This document shows, piece after piece, positions 10,271-20,424 of a DNA stretch of 64,000 nucleotides. This stretch comes from Pseudomonas sp. R-28-1W-6 (GTDB lineage Bacteria; Pseudomonadota; Gammaproteobacteria; Pseudomonadales; Pseudomonadaceae), in the NCBI RefSeq assembly GCF_009799925.1, contig NZ_WELK01000003.1, positions 124,001 through 188,000 of the forward strand. Direction: 5' to 3'. The notes under the pieces are model-generated. The model was not told the DNA's origin. It saw only the letters and a list, made by a program, of their open reading frames with translations, and searched no databases. Numbering within the stretch: the first letter of the stretch is position 1; each line of letters starts with the position of its first letter. Both the position numbers and the translations under genes were made by a program.

Positions 10271-10870
10271 TTAACTGTTGACCGGCACTGTCTGCCAGCA
10301 CGGAATTGCGAATTCGTTGAGCATCTGTGCAGTTTCGCACAAGGGCAAGCCGACCACCGCCGAGTAACTGCCCTGCAGCTGGCTGACGAACACCGCCGCC
10401 AGGCCCTGGATGCCATAGCTGCCCGCCTTGTCGCAGGGCTCGCCCGTGGCCCAGTAGGCCTCGGCCTCACCGGGACGCAACGGGCGGAAGGTCACGCGAC
10501 TAGTCACCACCTGCACCGCGCTGCGCGAACGGCTGGCCAGCGCCACGGCCGTCAGCACCTGATGCTCGCGCCCGGACAGGGCGGCCAGCATCGCCAGGGC
10601 CTCGCTGCGATCCTGCGGCTTGCCGAGGATCTGACCGTCGAGCACCACGGCGGTGTCGGCACCCAGTACTACAGCATCGGTGTTATCGGCCAGGCTGGCC
10701 AGCCCCGCGCGCGCTTTCTCCAGCGCCAGGCGCTCTACATAGCCATGCGCCGGCTCAGCGGGCAATGCACTTTCATCGATGGCGGCGCCAAGCGTGACGA
10801 AGGGCACACCAATTTGCGCCAGCAACTCGCGCCGGCGGGGGGAACCGGAGGCCAGGTAGAGCGAGGCCAT
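10271..10870 (-). CDS. maf: Maf family nucleoside triphosphate pyrophosphatase (dTTP/UTP type)
   Basis: 199 residues. N-terminal [11 protein letters not shown] and [10 protein letters not shown] motifs and the C-terminal [10 protein letters not shown] motif mark the YhdE-type Maf enzyme. It hydrolyses dTTP, UTP and modified pyrimidine nucleotides to monophosphates, as house-cleaning or during division arrest. The reading frame is open far upstream through mreD and mreC, but the family start is the ATG at 10870. It lies between mreD and rng in the conserved mreBCD-maf-rng order. Confidence 0.95.
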   Translation of the reverse strand: MASLYLASGSPRRRELLAQIGVPFVTLGAAIDESALPAEPAHGYVERLALEKARAGLASLADNTDAVVLGADTAVVLDGQILGKPQDRSEALAMLAALSGREHQVLTAVALASRSRSAVQVVTSRVTFRPLRPGEAEAYWATGEPCDKAGSYGIQGLAAVFVSQLQGSYSAVVGLPLCETAQMLNEFAIPCWQTVPVNS

Positions 10871-10926
10871 GCAGACTTCTCCCTGTCGAGGAATGGCGGC
10901 TGCCGGCGCACCGGCCGGCAACCGGT

Positions 10927-11415
10927 TCAATAAACGCGGAAGCGTTGCTGCAGCCAGCGCAGGGTGGCGAACACCCAGGGCCAGAGCAAGGCGCTGACCA
11001 GCGCCGGGAAGACGAACTCGAGGGTCGGCTGGCGGTTGCCGGTCAGGGCGTTGAGCCACAGGTGCACCAGCTGGGCCAGGCCGAAGACCACCAGCAGCAC
11101 CAGGCTCTGCTGCCACATGGGAAACATGCGCAGGCGCCGCTGCAGCGACAGCACGAGGAACACGATCAGGGTCAGGACCAGGGCATTGAGCCCCAGCAGC
11201 GAGCCGTTCAGCACATCCGCCAGCAAGCCGAAGACCCAGGCCGAGACCATGCCCAGGCGGTGCGGCACGGTCAGCGCCCAGTAGGACAGGAACAAGGCCA
11301 GCCACAGCGGCCGGCCGATTTCCATGAACTTGAGCATGGGCGCCACGCTGAACAGCAGGGCGAACGCCAGGCTGACCCAGATCACCCAGCCATTGGCGGA
11401 ACGTGCAGCCACCAT
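10927..11415 (-). CDS. mreD: Rod-shape-determining protein MreD
   Basis: 162 residues, almost entirely hydrophobic with about five transmembrane helices, starting [21 protein letters not shown]. MreD is the inner-membrane partner of MreC in the elongasome that links MreB filaments to PBP2/RodA. Its ATG at 11415 overlaps the mreC stop by one base (TGATG), giving translational coupling. The apparent longer frame to 12216 is read-through of the mreC region in another frame. Confidence 0.93.
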   Translation of the reverse strand: MVAARSANGWVIWVSLAFALLFSVAPMLKFMEIGRPLWLALFLSYWALTVPHRLGMVSAWVFGLLADVLNGSLLGLNALVLTLIVFLVLSLQRRLRMFPMWQQSLVLLVVFGLAQLVHLWLNALTGNRQPTLEFVFPALVSALLWPWVFATLRWLQQRFRVY

Positions 11416-12392
11416 CAGTCGTTCTCCTCGGTCGCCGGTGCAGGCGCGGCGGCCTCGGCCGGCATCTGCGCGGGGGGCTGCGCCGCGGCCGGCGCCGCTT
11501 GCGCGGCAGCGGGCTGGCCATCGGCCTCCTGTTGGGCCTCGGCGGCATCGGTGGCGCGCTCCTCGGCCGTACGCCGGTCGACATCCACCAGCAGCATGTG
11601 GCGACTGCGGTTCAGCGCGGCGGTCGGCACGGCCCGCACTATGGCGAACGGCTGACCGGAGTCGTGGATCACCTCGTTGACCATGGCCACCGGGTAGCCG
11701 GCCGGAAAACGCTGGCCCATGCCCGAGCTGACCAGCAGATCGCCGACCTTGATATCGGCGGTATCGGCGACATGGCGCAGCTCCAGGCGCTCCGGATTGC
11801 CGGTGCCGCTGGCGATGGCGCGCAGGCCGTTGCGATTGACCTGTACCGGGATGCTGTGGCTGGTGTCGGTGAGCAGCAGCACGCGGGCCGCGTAGGGCAT
11901 CACCTCGACCACCTGGCCCATCAGGCCGCGGGCATCGAGCACCGGCTGGCCGACGAAGGCGCCGTCTTTCTCGCCCTTGTCGATCAGGATGCGGTGGGTG
12001 AAGGGGTTGGGGTCGACGCCGATCAGCTCGGTGGCGATCACCTTGTCGTCGACCAGCGCGGAGGAGTTGAGCAGCTCGCGCAGGCGCACGTTCTGCTCGG
12101 TCAGCGCCGCCAGCTTCTGCACGCGGCTCTGCAGCATGAGCATTTCCGCCTTGAGCTTCTCGTTCTCGGCGGCCAGTTCGTTGCGGCTGCTCAGCTCCTG
12201 GGTCGCCGCCTCCCACAGGGTCAGCGGCAGGCGCCCTACCCAGTAGACCGGCTCGACCAGCAGGCCCATCTGCGTACGCAGCGGCTTGAACACGGTGAAG
12301 CGCGCATCCACCACCATCAGCACGGCCGACAGCACGACCAGCACCAGCAGTCGTACGCCCAGCGATGGCCCCTTGGCAAATAGCGGTTTGAT
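11415..12392 (-). CDS. mreC: Rod-shape-determining protein MreC, probable non-canonical ATC start
   Basis: Periplasmic elongasome scaffold: membrane anchor ([17 protein letters not shown]), coiled coil (about residues 70-115), beta-barrel domain, then an Ala/Pro/Gln-rich C-terminal tail. The first ATG/GTG/TTG in frame is a GTG at 12344, inside the membrane anchor, which would remove the cytoplasmic N-terminus. Upstream, the frame encodes a typical N-terminus ([15 protein letters not shown]) back to a TAA at 12417-12419 with no standard start codon. An AAGGGGAG ribosome-binding site (12399-12406) lies 6 bp before the ATC at 12392, so I propose ATC as start (325 residues). The alternative is the GTG at 12344 (309 residues). 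Confidence 0.8.
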   Translation of the reverse strand: MKPLFAKGPSLGVRLLVLVVLSAVLMVVDARFTVFKPLRTQMGLLVEPVYWVGRLPLTLWEAATQELSSRNELAAENEKLKAEMLMLQSRVQKLAALTEQNVRLRELLNSSALVDDKVIATELIGVDPNPFTHRILIDKGEKDGAFVGQPVLDARGLMGQVVEVMPYAARVLLLTDTSHSIPVQVNRNGLRAIASGTGNPERLELRHVADTADIKVGDLLVSSGMGQRFPAGYPVAMVNEVIHDSGQPFAIVRAVPTAALNRSRHMLLVDVDRRTAEERATDAAEAQQEADGQPAAAQAAPAAAQPPAQMPAEAAAPAPATEEND

Positions 12393-12431
12393 GGCAGCTC
12401 CCCTTTGAACAGACCCTTAACCGAAACCTAG

Positions 12432-12465
12432 AAAACAGAAAGCCGGAAGTACGAACCTCCGGCTT
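12432..12465 (-). terminator. Rho-independent terminator between mreB and mreC
   Basis: Eight-base arms (AAGCCGGA / TCCGGCTT) with a 10-base loop. On the minus strand they are followed by a T-rich run (TCTGTTTT). It lies just after the mreB stop and before mreC, so it should reduce transcription of mreCD relative to mreB. Confidence 0.78.
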
Positions 12466-12483
12466 CGGTTTAACCCATCAGGA

Positions 12484-13743
<1,260 letters not shown>

Positions 13744-14031
13744 ATGGCGCTTGAACGCTCCGACGTGGAAAAGATCGCCCATCTCGCCCGCCTGGGCCTA
13801 AATGAGGCGGATATTCCGCGAACCACCGAGACCCTCAACAACATTCTCGGCCTGATCGACGCCATGCAGGCGGTCGATACCGACGGCATCGAGCCGCTGG
13901 CCCACCCGCTGGAAACCACCCAGCGCCTGCGTGCCGATCGGGTCACCGAGCAGAATCGGCGCGATGCCTACCAGGCCATCGCCCCGGCCGTCGAGAACGG
14001 CCTGTACCTCGTGCCGAAAGTCATCGAATAA
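13744..14031 (+). CDS. gatC: Asp-tRNA(Asn)/Glu-tRNA(Gln) amidotransferase subunit C
   Basis: 95 residues, the standard GatC length, starting [20 protein letters not shown], typical of the family. GatC wraps around GatA and stabilises the GatCAB amidotransferase, which converts misacylated Glu-tRNA(Gln) or Asp-tRNA(Asn) to the correct product. First gene of gatCAB; gatA begins 16 bp after its stop behind an AAAGGAAAGG ribosome-binding site. Confidence 0.97.
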   Translation: MALERSDVEKIAHLARLGLNEADIPRTTETLNNILGLIDAMQAVDTDGIEPLAHPLETTQRLRADRVTEQNRRDAYQAIAPAVENGLYLVPKVIE

Positions 14032-14047
14032 AAGGAAAGGGTTCCCC

Positions 14048-15499
14048 ATGCATCAACTGACCCTCGCCGAGATCGCCCAAGGCCTCGCCGGCAAGCAATT
14101 CTCCGCCGAAGAGCTGACCCGCAGCCTGCTGGCGCGCATCCAGCAACTCGATCCGCAGCTCAACAGCTTCATCACCGTCACCGAAGACCTGGCGCTGGAA
14201 CAGGCCAAGGCCGCCGACGCCCGCCGTGCCGCCGGCGAAAACGCTGCCCTGCTCGGCGCACCGATCGCCCACAAGGACCTGTTCTGCACCCAGGATGTGC
14301 TGACCAGCTGCGGCTCGAAGATCCTCACCGGCTTCAAGGCCCCCTACAACGCCACCGTGGTGGAGAAACTCGCCAGCGCCGGCGCCGTGACCCTGGGCAA
14401 GCTGAACATGGACGAGTTCGCCATGGGCTCGGCCAACGAATCCAGCCACTACGGCCCGGTGAAGAACCCCTGGGATCTGACCCGCGTACCGGGCGGCTCC
14501 TCCGGCGGTTCCGCAGCCGCTGTCGCTGCGCGTCTGGTTCCGGCGGCCACCGGCACCGACACCGGCGGCTCGATCCGTCAGCCGGCCGCGCTGACCAACC
14601 TCACCGGGATCAAGCCGACCTACGGGCGCGTCTCGCGCTGGGGCATGATCGCCTACGCCTCCAGCCTCGACCAAGGCGGCCCGCTGGCCCGCAACGCCGA
14701 GGACTGCGCATTGATGCTGCAGGCCATGGCCGGTTTCGACGCCAAGGACTCGACCTGCGTCGATGCGCCGGTGGACGACTACCTGGCCGCCCTGCAGCAG
14801 CCGCTCGCCGGCCTGCGCATCGGCCTGCCGAAGGAGTACTTCGGTGCCGGCCTCGATAGCCGCATCGCCGACAAGGTGCTGGCGGTGGTCCAGGAGCTGA
14901 AAAAGCTCGGTGCCACGGTCAAAGAGATCAGCCTGCCGAACATGCAGCACGCGATTCCCGCCTACTACGTGATCGCCCCGGCCGAGGCCAGCTCCAACCT
15001 GTCGCGCTTCGACGGCGTGCGTTTCGGCTATCGCTGCGAGAACCCGGTCAACCTCGAAGACCTGTACAAGCGCTCCCGTGGCGAAGGCTTCGGCGCGGAA
15101 GTCAAACGCCGCATCATGGTCGGCACCTACGCCCTGTCCGCCGGCTACTACGACGCCTACTACCTGAAGGCGCAGAAGATCCGCCGCCTGATCAAGAACG
15201 ACTTCGTCGCTGCATTCAATGACGTCGACCTGATCCTCGGCCCGACCACGCCGAACCTGGCCTGGAAGATCGGCGCGAAGAACAACGACCCGGTCGCCGA
15301 GTACCTGGAAGACATCTACACCATCACCGCCAACCTGGCCGGCATCCCCGGCCTGTCCATGCCCGCCGGCTTCGTCGATGGCCTGCCGGTTGGCGTGCAA
15401 CTGCTTGCGCCCTACTTCCAGGAAGGTCGCCTGCTGAATGTCGCCCATCAGTACCAACAGGTCACTGACTGGCACAAACAAGCACCGACCGGTTTCTGA
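14048..15499 (+). CDS. gatA: Asp-tRNA(Asn)/Glu-tRNA(Gln) amidotransferase subunit A
   Basis: 483 residues. The amidase-signature Ser-cis-Ser-Lys triad is complete: K76 (APIAHKDLF), S151 ([13 protein letters not shown]) and S175 ([12 protein letters not shown]). It hydrolyses glutamine and channels ammonia to GatB. A longer open frame begins at 13931 inside gatC; the ATG at 14048 with its ribosome-binding site is the family start. Middle gene of gatCAB, 11 bp before gatB. Confidence 0.98.
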   Translation: MHQLTLAEIAQGLAGKQFSAEELTRSLLARIQQLDPQLNSFITVTEDLALEQAKAADARRAAGENAALLGAPIAHKDLFCTQDVLTSCGSKILTGFKAPYNATVVEKLASAGAVTLGKLNMDEFAMGSANESSHYGPVKNPWDLTRVPGGSSGGSAAAVAARLVPAATGTDTGGSIRQPAALTNLTGIKPTYGRVSRWGMIAYASSLDQGGPLARNAEDCALMLQAMAGFDAKDSTCVDAPVDDYLAALQQPLAGLRIGLPKEYFGAGLDSRIADKVLAVVQELKKLGATVKEISLPNMQHAIPAYYVIAPAEASSNLSRFDGVRFGYRCENPVNLEDLYKRSRGEGFGAEVKRRIMVGTYALSAGYYDAYYLKAQKIRRLIKNDFVAAFNDVDLILGPTTPNLAWKIGAKNNDPVAEYLEDIYTITANLAGIPGLSMPAGFVDGLPVGVQLLAPYFQEGRLLNVAHQYQQVTDWHKQAPTGF

Positions 15500-15510
15500 G
15501 GACAGTAAAT

Positions 15511-16959
15511 ATGCAATGGGAAACCGTGATCGGGCTGGAAATCCACGCCCAGCTCAGCACCCAATCGAAGATCTTCTCGGCCAGCGCCACCACCTTCGGC
15601 GCCGAGCCCAACACCCAGGCCAGCCTGATCGACCTCGGCATGCCCGGCACCCTGCCGGTGCTGAATGCCGAGGCCGTACGCATGGCCTGCAAGTTCGGCC
15701 TGGCGATCGACGCGCACATCGCGCCGAGCAACGTCTTCGCCCGCAAGAACTACTTCTACCCGGACCTGCCCAAGGGCTACCAGACCAGCCAGATGGACCA
15801 CCCCATCGTCGGCAAGGGCTTCCTCGACATCACCCTGGAAGACGGTACCACCAAGCGCATCGGCATCACCCGCGCGCACCTGGAAGAAGACGCCGGCAAG
15901 AGCCTGCACGAAGACTTCCACGGCATGAGCGGCATCGACCTCAACCGCGCCGGCACCCCGCTGCTGGAGATCGTTTCCGAGCCGGACATCCGTTCGGCCA
16001 AGGAAGCGGTGGCCTACGTCAAGGCGATCCATGCCCTGGTGCGCTACCTGGGCATCTGCGACGGCAACATGGCCGAAGGCTCGCTGCGCTGCGACTGCAA
16101 CGTCTCGGTCCGGCCCAAGGGCCAGGCCGAGTTCGGCACCCGCGCCGAGATCAAGAACGTCAACTCCTTCCGCTTCATCGAGAAGGCGATCAACCATGAG
16201 GTTCAGCGGCAGATCGAGCTGATCGAGGACGGCGGCAAGGTGGTGCAGGAAACCCGCCTGTACGACCCGAACAAGGACCAGACCCGTTCCATGCGCAGCA
16301 AGGAGGAAGCCAACGACTACCGTTACTTCCCCTGCCCGGACCTGCTGCCGGTAGTGATCGAGCAGAGCTTCCTCGACGAAGTGCGCGCCAGCCTGCCGGA
16401 ACTGCCGGTACAGAAGCGCGAGCGCTTCGAGGCGCAGTTCGGCCTGTCCGCCTACGACGCCAGCGTACTGGCCGCCAGCCGCGAACTGGCCGACTACTTC
16501 GAGGCGGTCAACGGCGTGTGCGGCGACGCCAAGCTGGCCGCCAACTGGGTGATGGGCGAGCTGTCCAGCCTGCTCAACAAGGACAACCTGGAAATCGACC
16601 AGTCGCCGGTCTCCGCCGAACAGCTGGGCGGCATGATCCTGCGCATCAAGGACAACACCATCAGCGGCAAGATCGCCAAGATGGTGTTCGAGGCCCTGGC
16701 CGCCGGTGAAGGCGCCAGCGCCGATGAGGTGATCGAGAAGAAAGGTCTCAAGCAGGTTACCGACTCCGGCGCCATCGAGTCGATGCTCGACGAAGTGCTG
16801 GCGGCCAACGCCGAGCAGGTCGAACAGTACCGCGCCAGCGACGAAGCCAAGCGCGGCAAGATGTTCGGCTTCTTCGTCGGCCAGGCTATGAAGGCCTCGA
16901 AAGGCAAGGCCAACCCCGGCCAGGTCAACGAGCTGCTGAAGAAGAAGCTTGAAGGCTGA
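15511..16959 (+). CDS. gatB: Asp-tRNA(Asn)/Glu-tRNA(Gln) amidotransferase subunit B
   Basis: 482 residues, starting [15 protein letters not shown], the GatB signature. The N-terminal cradle domain (about 1-290) performs the kinase and transamidase steps on misacylated tRNA, and the C-terminal helical plus YqeY-like tail (about 330-482) binds tRNA. Last gene of gatCAB, followed by a strong hairpin and then a palindromic repeat. Confidence 0.98.
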   Translation: MQWETVIGLEIHAQLSTQSKIFSASATTFGAEPNTQASLIDLGMPGTLPVLNAEAVRMACKFGLAIDAHIAPSNVFARKNYFYPDLPKGYQTSQMDHPIVGKGFLDITLEDGTTKRIGITRAHLEEDAGKSLHEDFHGMSGIDLNRAGTPLLEIVSEPDIRSAKEAVAYVKAIHALVRYLGICDGNMAEGSLRCDCNVSVRPKGQAEFGTRAEIKNVNSFRFIEKAINHEVQRQIELIEDGGKVVQETRLYDPNKDQTRSMRSKEEANDYRYFPCPDLLPVVIEQSFLDEVRASLPELPVQKRERFEAQFGLSAYDASVLAASRELADYFEAVNGVCGDAKLAANWVMGELSSLLNKDNLEIDQSPVSAEQLGGMILRIKDNTISGKIAKMVFEALAAGEGASADEVIEKKGLKQVTDSGAIESMLDEVLAANAEQVEQYRASDEAKRGKMFGFFVGQAMKASKGKANPGQVNELLKKKLEG

Positions 16960-16974
16960 GGTCTCACCGCAGTG

Positions 16975-17006
16975 AACACGACGCCGGGCTTGCCCGGCGT
17001 CGTGTT
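16975..17006 (+). terminator. Hairpin terminator after gatB
   Basis: A stem of at least 14 bp (AACACGACGCCGGG / CCCGGCGTCGTGTT) with a 3-4-base loop, 16 bases after the gatB stop. The T-tract is short (GTTAT). Confidence 0.75.
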
Positions 17007-17010
17007 ATCC

Positions 17011-17094
17011 GTAGGGTGGATGGCCACCCCGTGGAAAACCGCGCAGCGTTTTCCACCAAGTCCGGTGAATGTGCTGCGCGACATCCACCCTACG
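17011..17094. repeat. Palindromic repeat, GTAGGGTGGAT family, long copy
   Basis: Begins GTAGGGTGGAT and ends ATCCACCCTAC (perfect 11-bp arms), with an inner hairpin (TGGAAAA...TTTTCCA) and a further GCGCAGC/GCTGCGC pairing. It ends two bases before the ribosome-binding site (GGAG) of the RlpA-like gene, so it forms that gene's 5' leader. A shorter copy with the same arm core is at 41623-41654. Looks like a REP/MITE-type dispersed element. Confidence 0.75.
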
Positions 17095-17104
17095 CGGAGT
17101 TCGC

Positions 17105-17476
17105 ATGCTTAGAAGCCTTCTGCTCACCAGCCTGATCCTGCTACTTGCCGGCTGCGCCAGCCAGGGCGTGGTCGACCCGCAGGGTTACCGCGCCGAAGGC
17201 CAGGCCTCCTGGTATGGCGCCAGGCACCACGGGCGCAAGACCGCCAGCGGCGAGCGCTTCGACCAGAACGCGCTGACCGCCGCGCACCGCGAACTACCGT
17301 TCGGCACCCGCGTGCAGGTCACCAACCTGAGCAACAACAAGCGCGTGATCGTGCGTATCAACGACCGCGGGCCAAGCTCGCGCAAGCGCCTGATCGACCT
17401 GTCCCGCCAGGCCGCCGAGCAGCTCGACATGCTGCGCGCCGGCGTGGCACCGGTACGCGTCGAAGCCCTCGAATAA
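17105..17476 (+). CDS. Short RlpA-like septal-ring lipoprotein (double-psi beta-barrel)
   Basis: 123 residues. A lipoprotein signal ends in LLLAGC with C17 as the lipid anchor. Then comes a complete double-psi beta-barrel domain (about 30-115) with the RlpA signatures [25 protein letters not shown] and VRINDRGP. RlpA enzymes are lytic transglycosylases cutting glycan strands without stem peptides. This copy lacks the C-terminal SPOR domain that targets full-length RlpA to the septum, so it is a paralogue, not rlpA itself. The ATG at 17105 is chosen for the lipoprotein signal; the frame extends into the repeat at 17069. Confidence 0.9.
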   Translation: MLRSLLLTSLILLLAGCASQGVVDPQGYRAEGQASWYGARHHGRKTASGERFDQNALTAAHRELPFGTRVQVTNLSNNKRVIVRINDRGPSSRKRLIDLSRQAAEQLDMLRAGVAPVRVEALE

Positions 17477-17504
17477 CGTAACTATTTCCCCAAGGAGAAC
17501 CCGC

Positions 17505-17882
17505 ATGAGCGAAGAGAAGAAAAGCGGCCTGCAGGTGCGCCGCGAAGTGATGGGCGACGCCTTCGTCGACCGCGCCCTGGGCAATGCCACCGAATTCAGC
17601 CAGCCACTGCAGGACTTCGTCAACGAGCACGCCTGGGGCGGCGTGTGGAACCGCGAAGGCCTGGACCGCAAGACCCGCAGCCTGATCACCCTGGCCGCAC
17701 TGACCGCGCTGAAATGCCCGCAGGAGCTCAAAGGCCATGTACGCGGCGCACTGAACAACGGCTGCACGGTGGAGGAAATCCGCGAAGCCCTGCTGCACTG
17801 CGCGGTGTACGCCGGCGTACCGGCGGCCATCGACGCCTTCCGCGCCGCCCAGGAAGTCATCGATGCCTGGCAGGCGCCGTAG
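17505..17882 (+). CDS. Carboxymuconolactone decarboxylase family protein (PcaC-like)
   Basis: 125 residues of the CMD family. The start (LQVRREVMGDAFVDRAL), centre (HAWGGVWNREGLDRKTRSLITLA) and end (LLHCAVYAGVPAA) follow 4-carboxymuconolactone decarboxylase (PcaC), which decarboxylates gamma-carboxymuconolactone in the beta-ketoadipate pathway. No other protocatechuate gene is nearby, so the true substrate is uncertain; other CMD proteins are peroxidase-like. It lies 28 bp after the RlpA-like gene behind an AAGGAG site. Its TAG stop is part of the GTAGG end of a palindromic repeat. Confidence 0.85.
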   Translation: MSEEKKSGLQVRREVMGDAFVDRALGNATEFSQPLQDFVNEHAWGGVWNREGLDRKTRSLITLAALTALKCPQELKGHVRGALNNGCTVEEIREALLHCAVYAGVPAAIDAFRAAQEVIDAWQAP

Positions 17883-17958
17883 GTTGGGTTGAGGAGCACA
17901 GCTACGAAGCCCAACGAGCAGAAACCGTTGGGCTTCGCTGCGCTCAACCGCAACCTAC
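17879..17958. repeat. Palindromic repeat, GTAGGTTG family, copy 1
   Basis: About 80 bp beginning GTAGGTTGGGTTGAG and ending CTCAACCGCAACCTAC. Inner arms are CGAAGCCCAACG and CGTTGGGCTTCG. It supplies the stop codon of the PcaC-like gene and fills the gap to the convergent magF. A second copy in the opposite orientation is at 28494-28589. Confidence 0.82.
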
Positions 17959-17977
17959 CCCATGTTAGCTGTCGGGC

Positions 17978-18778
17978 TTATGGGTAGCTGAACTGCTTGA
18001 CCAGGGTCAGCTCGCCCGGCGCGCGCATGGGTACGAGGAAGGACTGCTGCTTCTCGTTCGGCGTACCCTCCTCGCTGATCAGGGTGATCTGCGCCGTGGT
18101 CAGGGCCTGCGCCGCACTACCCTCGCTGCTGTAACCGCCTCCGTAATAGTTGACGTAGACCAGGTACTGGCCCTTGAGCGGGGTCGGCGAGGCGATCATT
18201 TCCGGGCCGAAGCCGCTGGTCACGTCGACGTCCAGCGCCGCGCCGTTGGCCAGCGAGCGCTCGCCGTACCAGACATGGCCGCCGTCCGGGGTCACCAGGT
18301 GCAGGTCGAGGTCGGTGTTGTCGCTGTCCCAGGACAGCAGCACGCGCAGCTTGGCCGGCGTCTCGCCGCGGCCCTGGTTGTAGAACTGCACGCGGCGCAC
18401 CTGCTGGCCGTCCGGGCTGCGTACCTCGACGTTGTTACTGCCGGCCGGGAACACGAACGGGCGGTCGAAGCCGCCATCTTCCTGCACCTTGAGCGGCATG
18501 CTGATGCCGTTGACGATCAGCCGCGCCGGCGTGCCCTCGACCTTGGCCATGTTGTTGATCTGGCCGAGGATGCGCGCGGTGTCGGCCTGGTCCGGCGCGC
18601 TGTTGACCGAGGAGGCCGGGTAGTTGACCTCCTGGATGAAGTGCGCGCCATCCGCCGAGCCCTGGCGCCAGCCTGCGCGCGGGGTGTCCAGGCGCACGTC
18701 GGCAACAGCAACGGCACTGGCGGTCAGCGGCAGCAGGCCGAGCAGGAACAGGGCAACGGGGTGCAAGCGAAGGGTCAT
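17978..18778 (-). CDS. magF: MagF, YfaP-family (DUF2135) periplasmic protein of the macroglobulin operon
   Basis: 266 residues from the ATG at 18778. It has a signal peptide (about 1-26, LFLLGLLPLTASAVAVA) and a DUF2135 beta-rich domain at about 150-255, with the family motif LLSWDSDNTDLDLHLVTPDGGHVWYG split by short loops and a YLVYVNYYGG segment. Last gene of the mag operon, 5 bp after magE. It is a paralogue of the first gene, magA, so the operon is bracketed by two YfaP proteins. The function is unknown; MagD partners in P. aeruginosa are reported to assemble with it at the inner membrane. An open frame upstream to 18973 overlaps magE and is not used. Confidence 0.88.
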   Translation of the reverse strand: MTLRLHPVALFLLGLLPLTASAVAVADVRLDTPRAGWRQGSADGAHFIQEVNYPASSVNSAPDQADTARILGQINNMAKVEGTPARLIVNGISMPLKVQEDGGFDRPFVFPAGSNNVEVRSPDGQQVRRVQFYNQGRGETPAKLRVLLSWDSDNTDLDLHLVTPDGGHVWYGERSLANGAALDVDVTSGFGPEMIASPTPLKGQYLVYVNYYGGGYSSEGSAAQALTTAQITLISEEGTPNEKQQSFLVPMRAPGELTLVKQFSYP

Positions 18779-18783
18779 GGGAT

Positions 18784-20421
18784 CTATTCCAGAAGCAGGT
18801 GACGGGCGAGGCTTTCGATGTAGCCCTCGTCCTGGCCATTGGGGTGGGCCTCGAAGGCCAGGTGCAGGTATTCGTGAGTCAGGTCGAGGCGGTCCTGCAG
18901 CGACAGCAGGCCGCGTACATAGATGCGCCGGCGCTCGCGGTCGACATGGGGATTGCCGGAGAGCAGGCGGCACACAGCGAACTGCGCGGTATCGCTGTAG
19001 CCGGGCTGCTCATCCAGGCGCGTGCGCCACTGCCGGCGTTGCGCCTGTAGCCAGTCCGTCGCCGCATCCAGCGGCTGGCAGGCGGCCGCCGGCTTGTCCC
19101 AGCGACTGAGACTGGCACGCGGGAAGGCGCGGGCGAGGATGGCGTCGTAGCGCAGGCCGGACTCGGCCTGCTCGACCGCCTGGCTCCAGGCCAGCCGCTC
19201 GGGCCCGGGCAGCTCGGAGTGATAGGTGACGGCGCTGCCGGCCAGCACCAGGTCGGCACTCCAGGCGGCGATGGCGCGCGCCGCCGCCGAAGCCGGGCGC
19301 GGCGCGACACGCTGGCTGGCGCTGCTGTCGCGGATCGCCAGGCATTCACCACGGCGTTCGGCGTTCTGCAGCAGATAGGTACGGATGGTCACCGCCAGGG
19401 CCTTGGCCGCCTCGGCCGGCTGCGCCGCCGCCTCGCGATCCAGCACCCGCGCCACATATTCCTCGCGGCTCAGGTGCGCGACCAGGCGCGACTGCTCACC
19501 TTCGTGCAGGAGAAACAGCTCGCCGGCGCTCTCGATGGGCAGCCGGTTACCGTTGGCGAACTCCACCTCATAGTGCCCGCGCAGCGCCCCGCTGGCCGCG
19601 ACTTGTTCCTGCTGGCGCACCTGGCGCAGCGGATAACGGTCGAACAGCGCCACTTCCACGCACGCGCCAGGCTCCTGCGGCCAGGGCGTCGGCAGCGTGC
19701 GCCCAAGCACTTCGGCGTAGCCGCGCAGGACGCTCTGACTGGTACCTGAGCCGCCGGCCCACAGCGGCGTGCCATCCACCAGCCAGCCGGCGAAACCGCC
19801 CTGGCGCGCCTGCGCATCGCCATCGGCCAGCCAGCTCCAGGTCTTCACCCGCAGGCGCCCGCCCAGGGCGCCGAGCGCGGCGGCATCCGGCGCATTCAGC
19901 GGCACGTCGAGCAACACCCGGCGAGCCTCGGCCTGGGCCGGCAGGCTGGCCAGCACCTCGAGCAATTCGCTGACCGCCACCCGTTTCTGCGGCTGCAGGC
20001 CGTTAAGATCAGTGAGCCAGGCCGGCGCCTGATGGGCGCGCCAGTAGTTCGACCACTCCCCTGGCTGCAGCTCCAGACGTGCCGGAGCGAAATACAGCCC
20101 ACAGGACTTGGCCAGGGCCTGGTCGCGGTCGATGCGCTCGCCGGTCTGGCAGCAATAGACTTCCTCGCGATCCTGGCCGGTGCAGGTATAGCCGGGGTCG
20201 GCCTGCCGGTTGTCCACCAGGTAGGCGTAGACGAACAGCTTCCACAGGCTGCCCAGCGGCGTGTCCAGTTGCGCCGGCAGGCTATCGCGCGCCAGCACCT
20301 GCTGGCGATCCAGCTGCAGCAACTGGTCGCCCTGGCTGGTGCGCCAGGCCAGCTGCAACGGTGCCTGCCCCGCCTCGACGAGCAGGGGCAGGCACAGCGC
20401 CAGCCAGCAGAGTGCGCGCAT
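18784..20421 (-). CDS. magE: MagE, YfaQ-family (DUF2300) exported protein with PBP-like, SpoIID-like and HExxH motifs
   Basis: 545 residues with a signal peptide (about 1-17). I recognise it as the DUF2300 member of the macroglobulin operon. Its sequence shows more. The N-terminal third has a penicillin-binding-protein-like set: S58-L-W-K61 (SxxK), S106-C-G (SxN position) and K193-T-W (KTG position). The middle (about 318-420) resembles SpoIID/LytB amidase-enhancer/lytic transglycosylase domains (REEYVARVLDREAAAQ with E330, then AEAAKALAVTIRTYLL). The C-terminus has H516-E-Y-L-H520, an HExxH zinc motif. Enzymatic activity is inference; the SxN and KTG motifs are altered. It lies 3 bp after magD and 5 bp before magF. 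Confidence 0.85.
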   Translation of the reverse strand: MRALCWLALCLPLLVEAGQAPLQLAWRTSQGDQLLQLDRQQVLARDSLPAQLDTPLGSLWKLFVYAYLVDNRQADPGYTCTGQDREEVYCCQTGERIDRDQALAKSCGLYFAPARLELQPGEWSNYWRAHQAPAWLTDLNGLQPQKRVAVSELLEVLASLPAQAEARRVLLDVPLNAPDAAALGALGGRLRVKTWSWLADGDAQARQGGFAGWLVDGTPLWAGGSGTSQSVLRGYAEVLGRTLPTPWPQEPGACVEVALFDRYPLRQVRQQEQVAASGALRGHYEVEFANGNRLPIESAGELFLLHEGEQSRLVAHLSREEYVARVLDREAAAQPAEAAKALAVTIRTYLLQNAERRGECLAIRDSSASQRVAPRPASAAARAIAAWSADLVLAGSAVTYHSELPGPERLAWSQAVEQAESGLRYDAILARAFPRASLSRWDKPAAACQPLDAATDWLQAQRRQWRTRLDEQPGYSDTAQFAVCRLLSGNPHVDRERRRIYVRGLLSLQDRLDLTHEYLHLAFEAHPNGQDEGYIESLARHLLLE

Positions 20422-20424
20422 GGC

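Noticed and set aside
17069..17104. Upstream start for the RlpA-like gene
   Set aside because: It would put the palindromic repeat into the protein and destroy the lipoprotein signal; the ATG at 17105 has a GGAG site and a lipobox.
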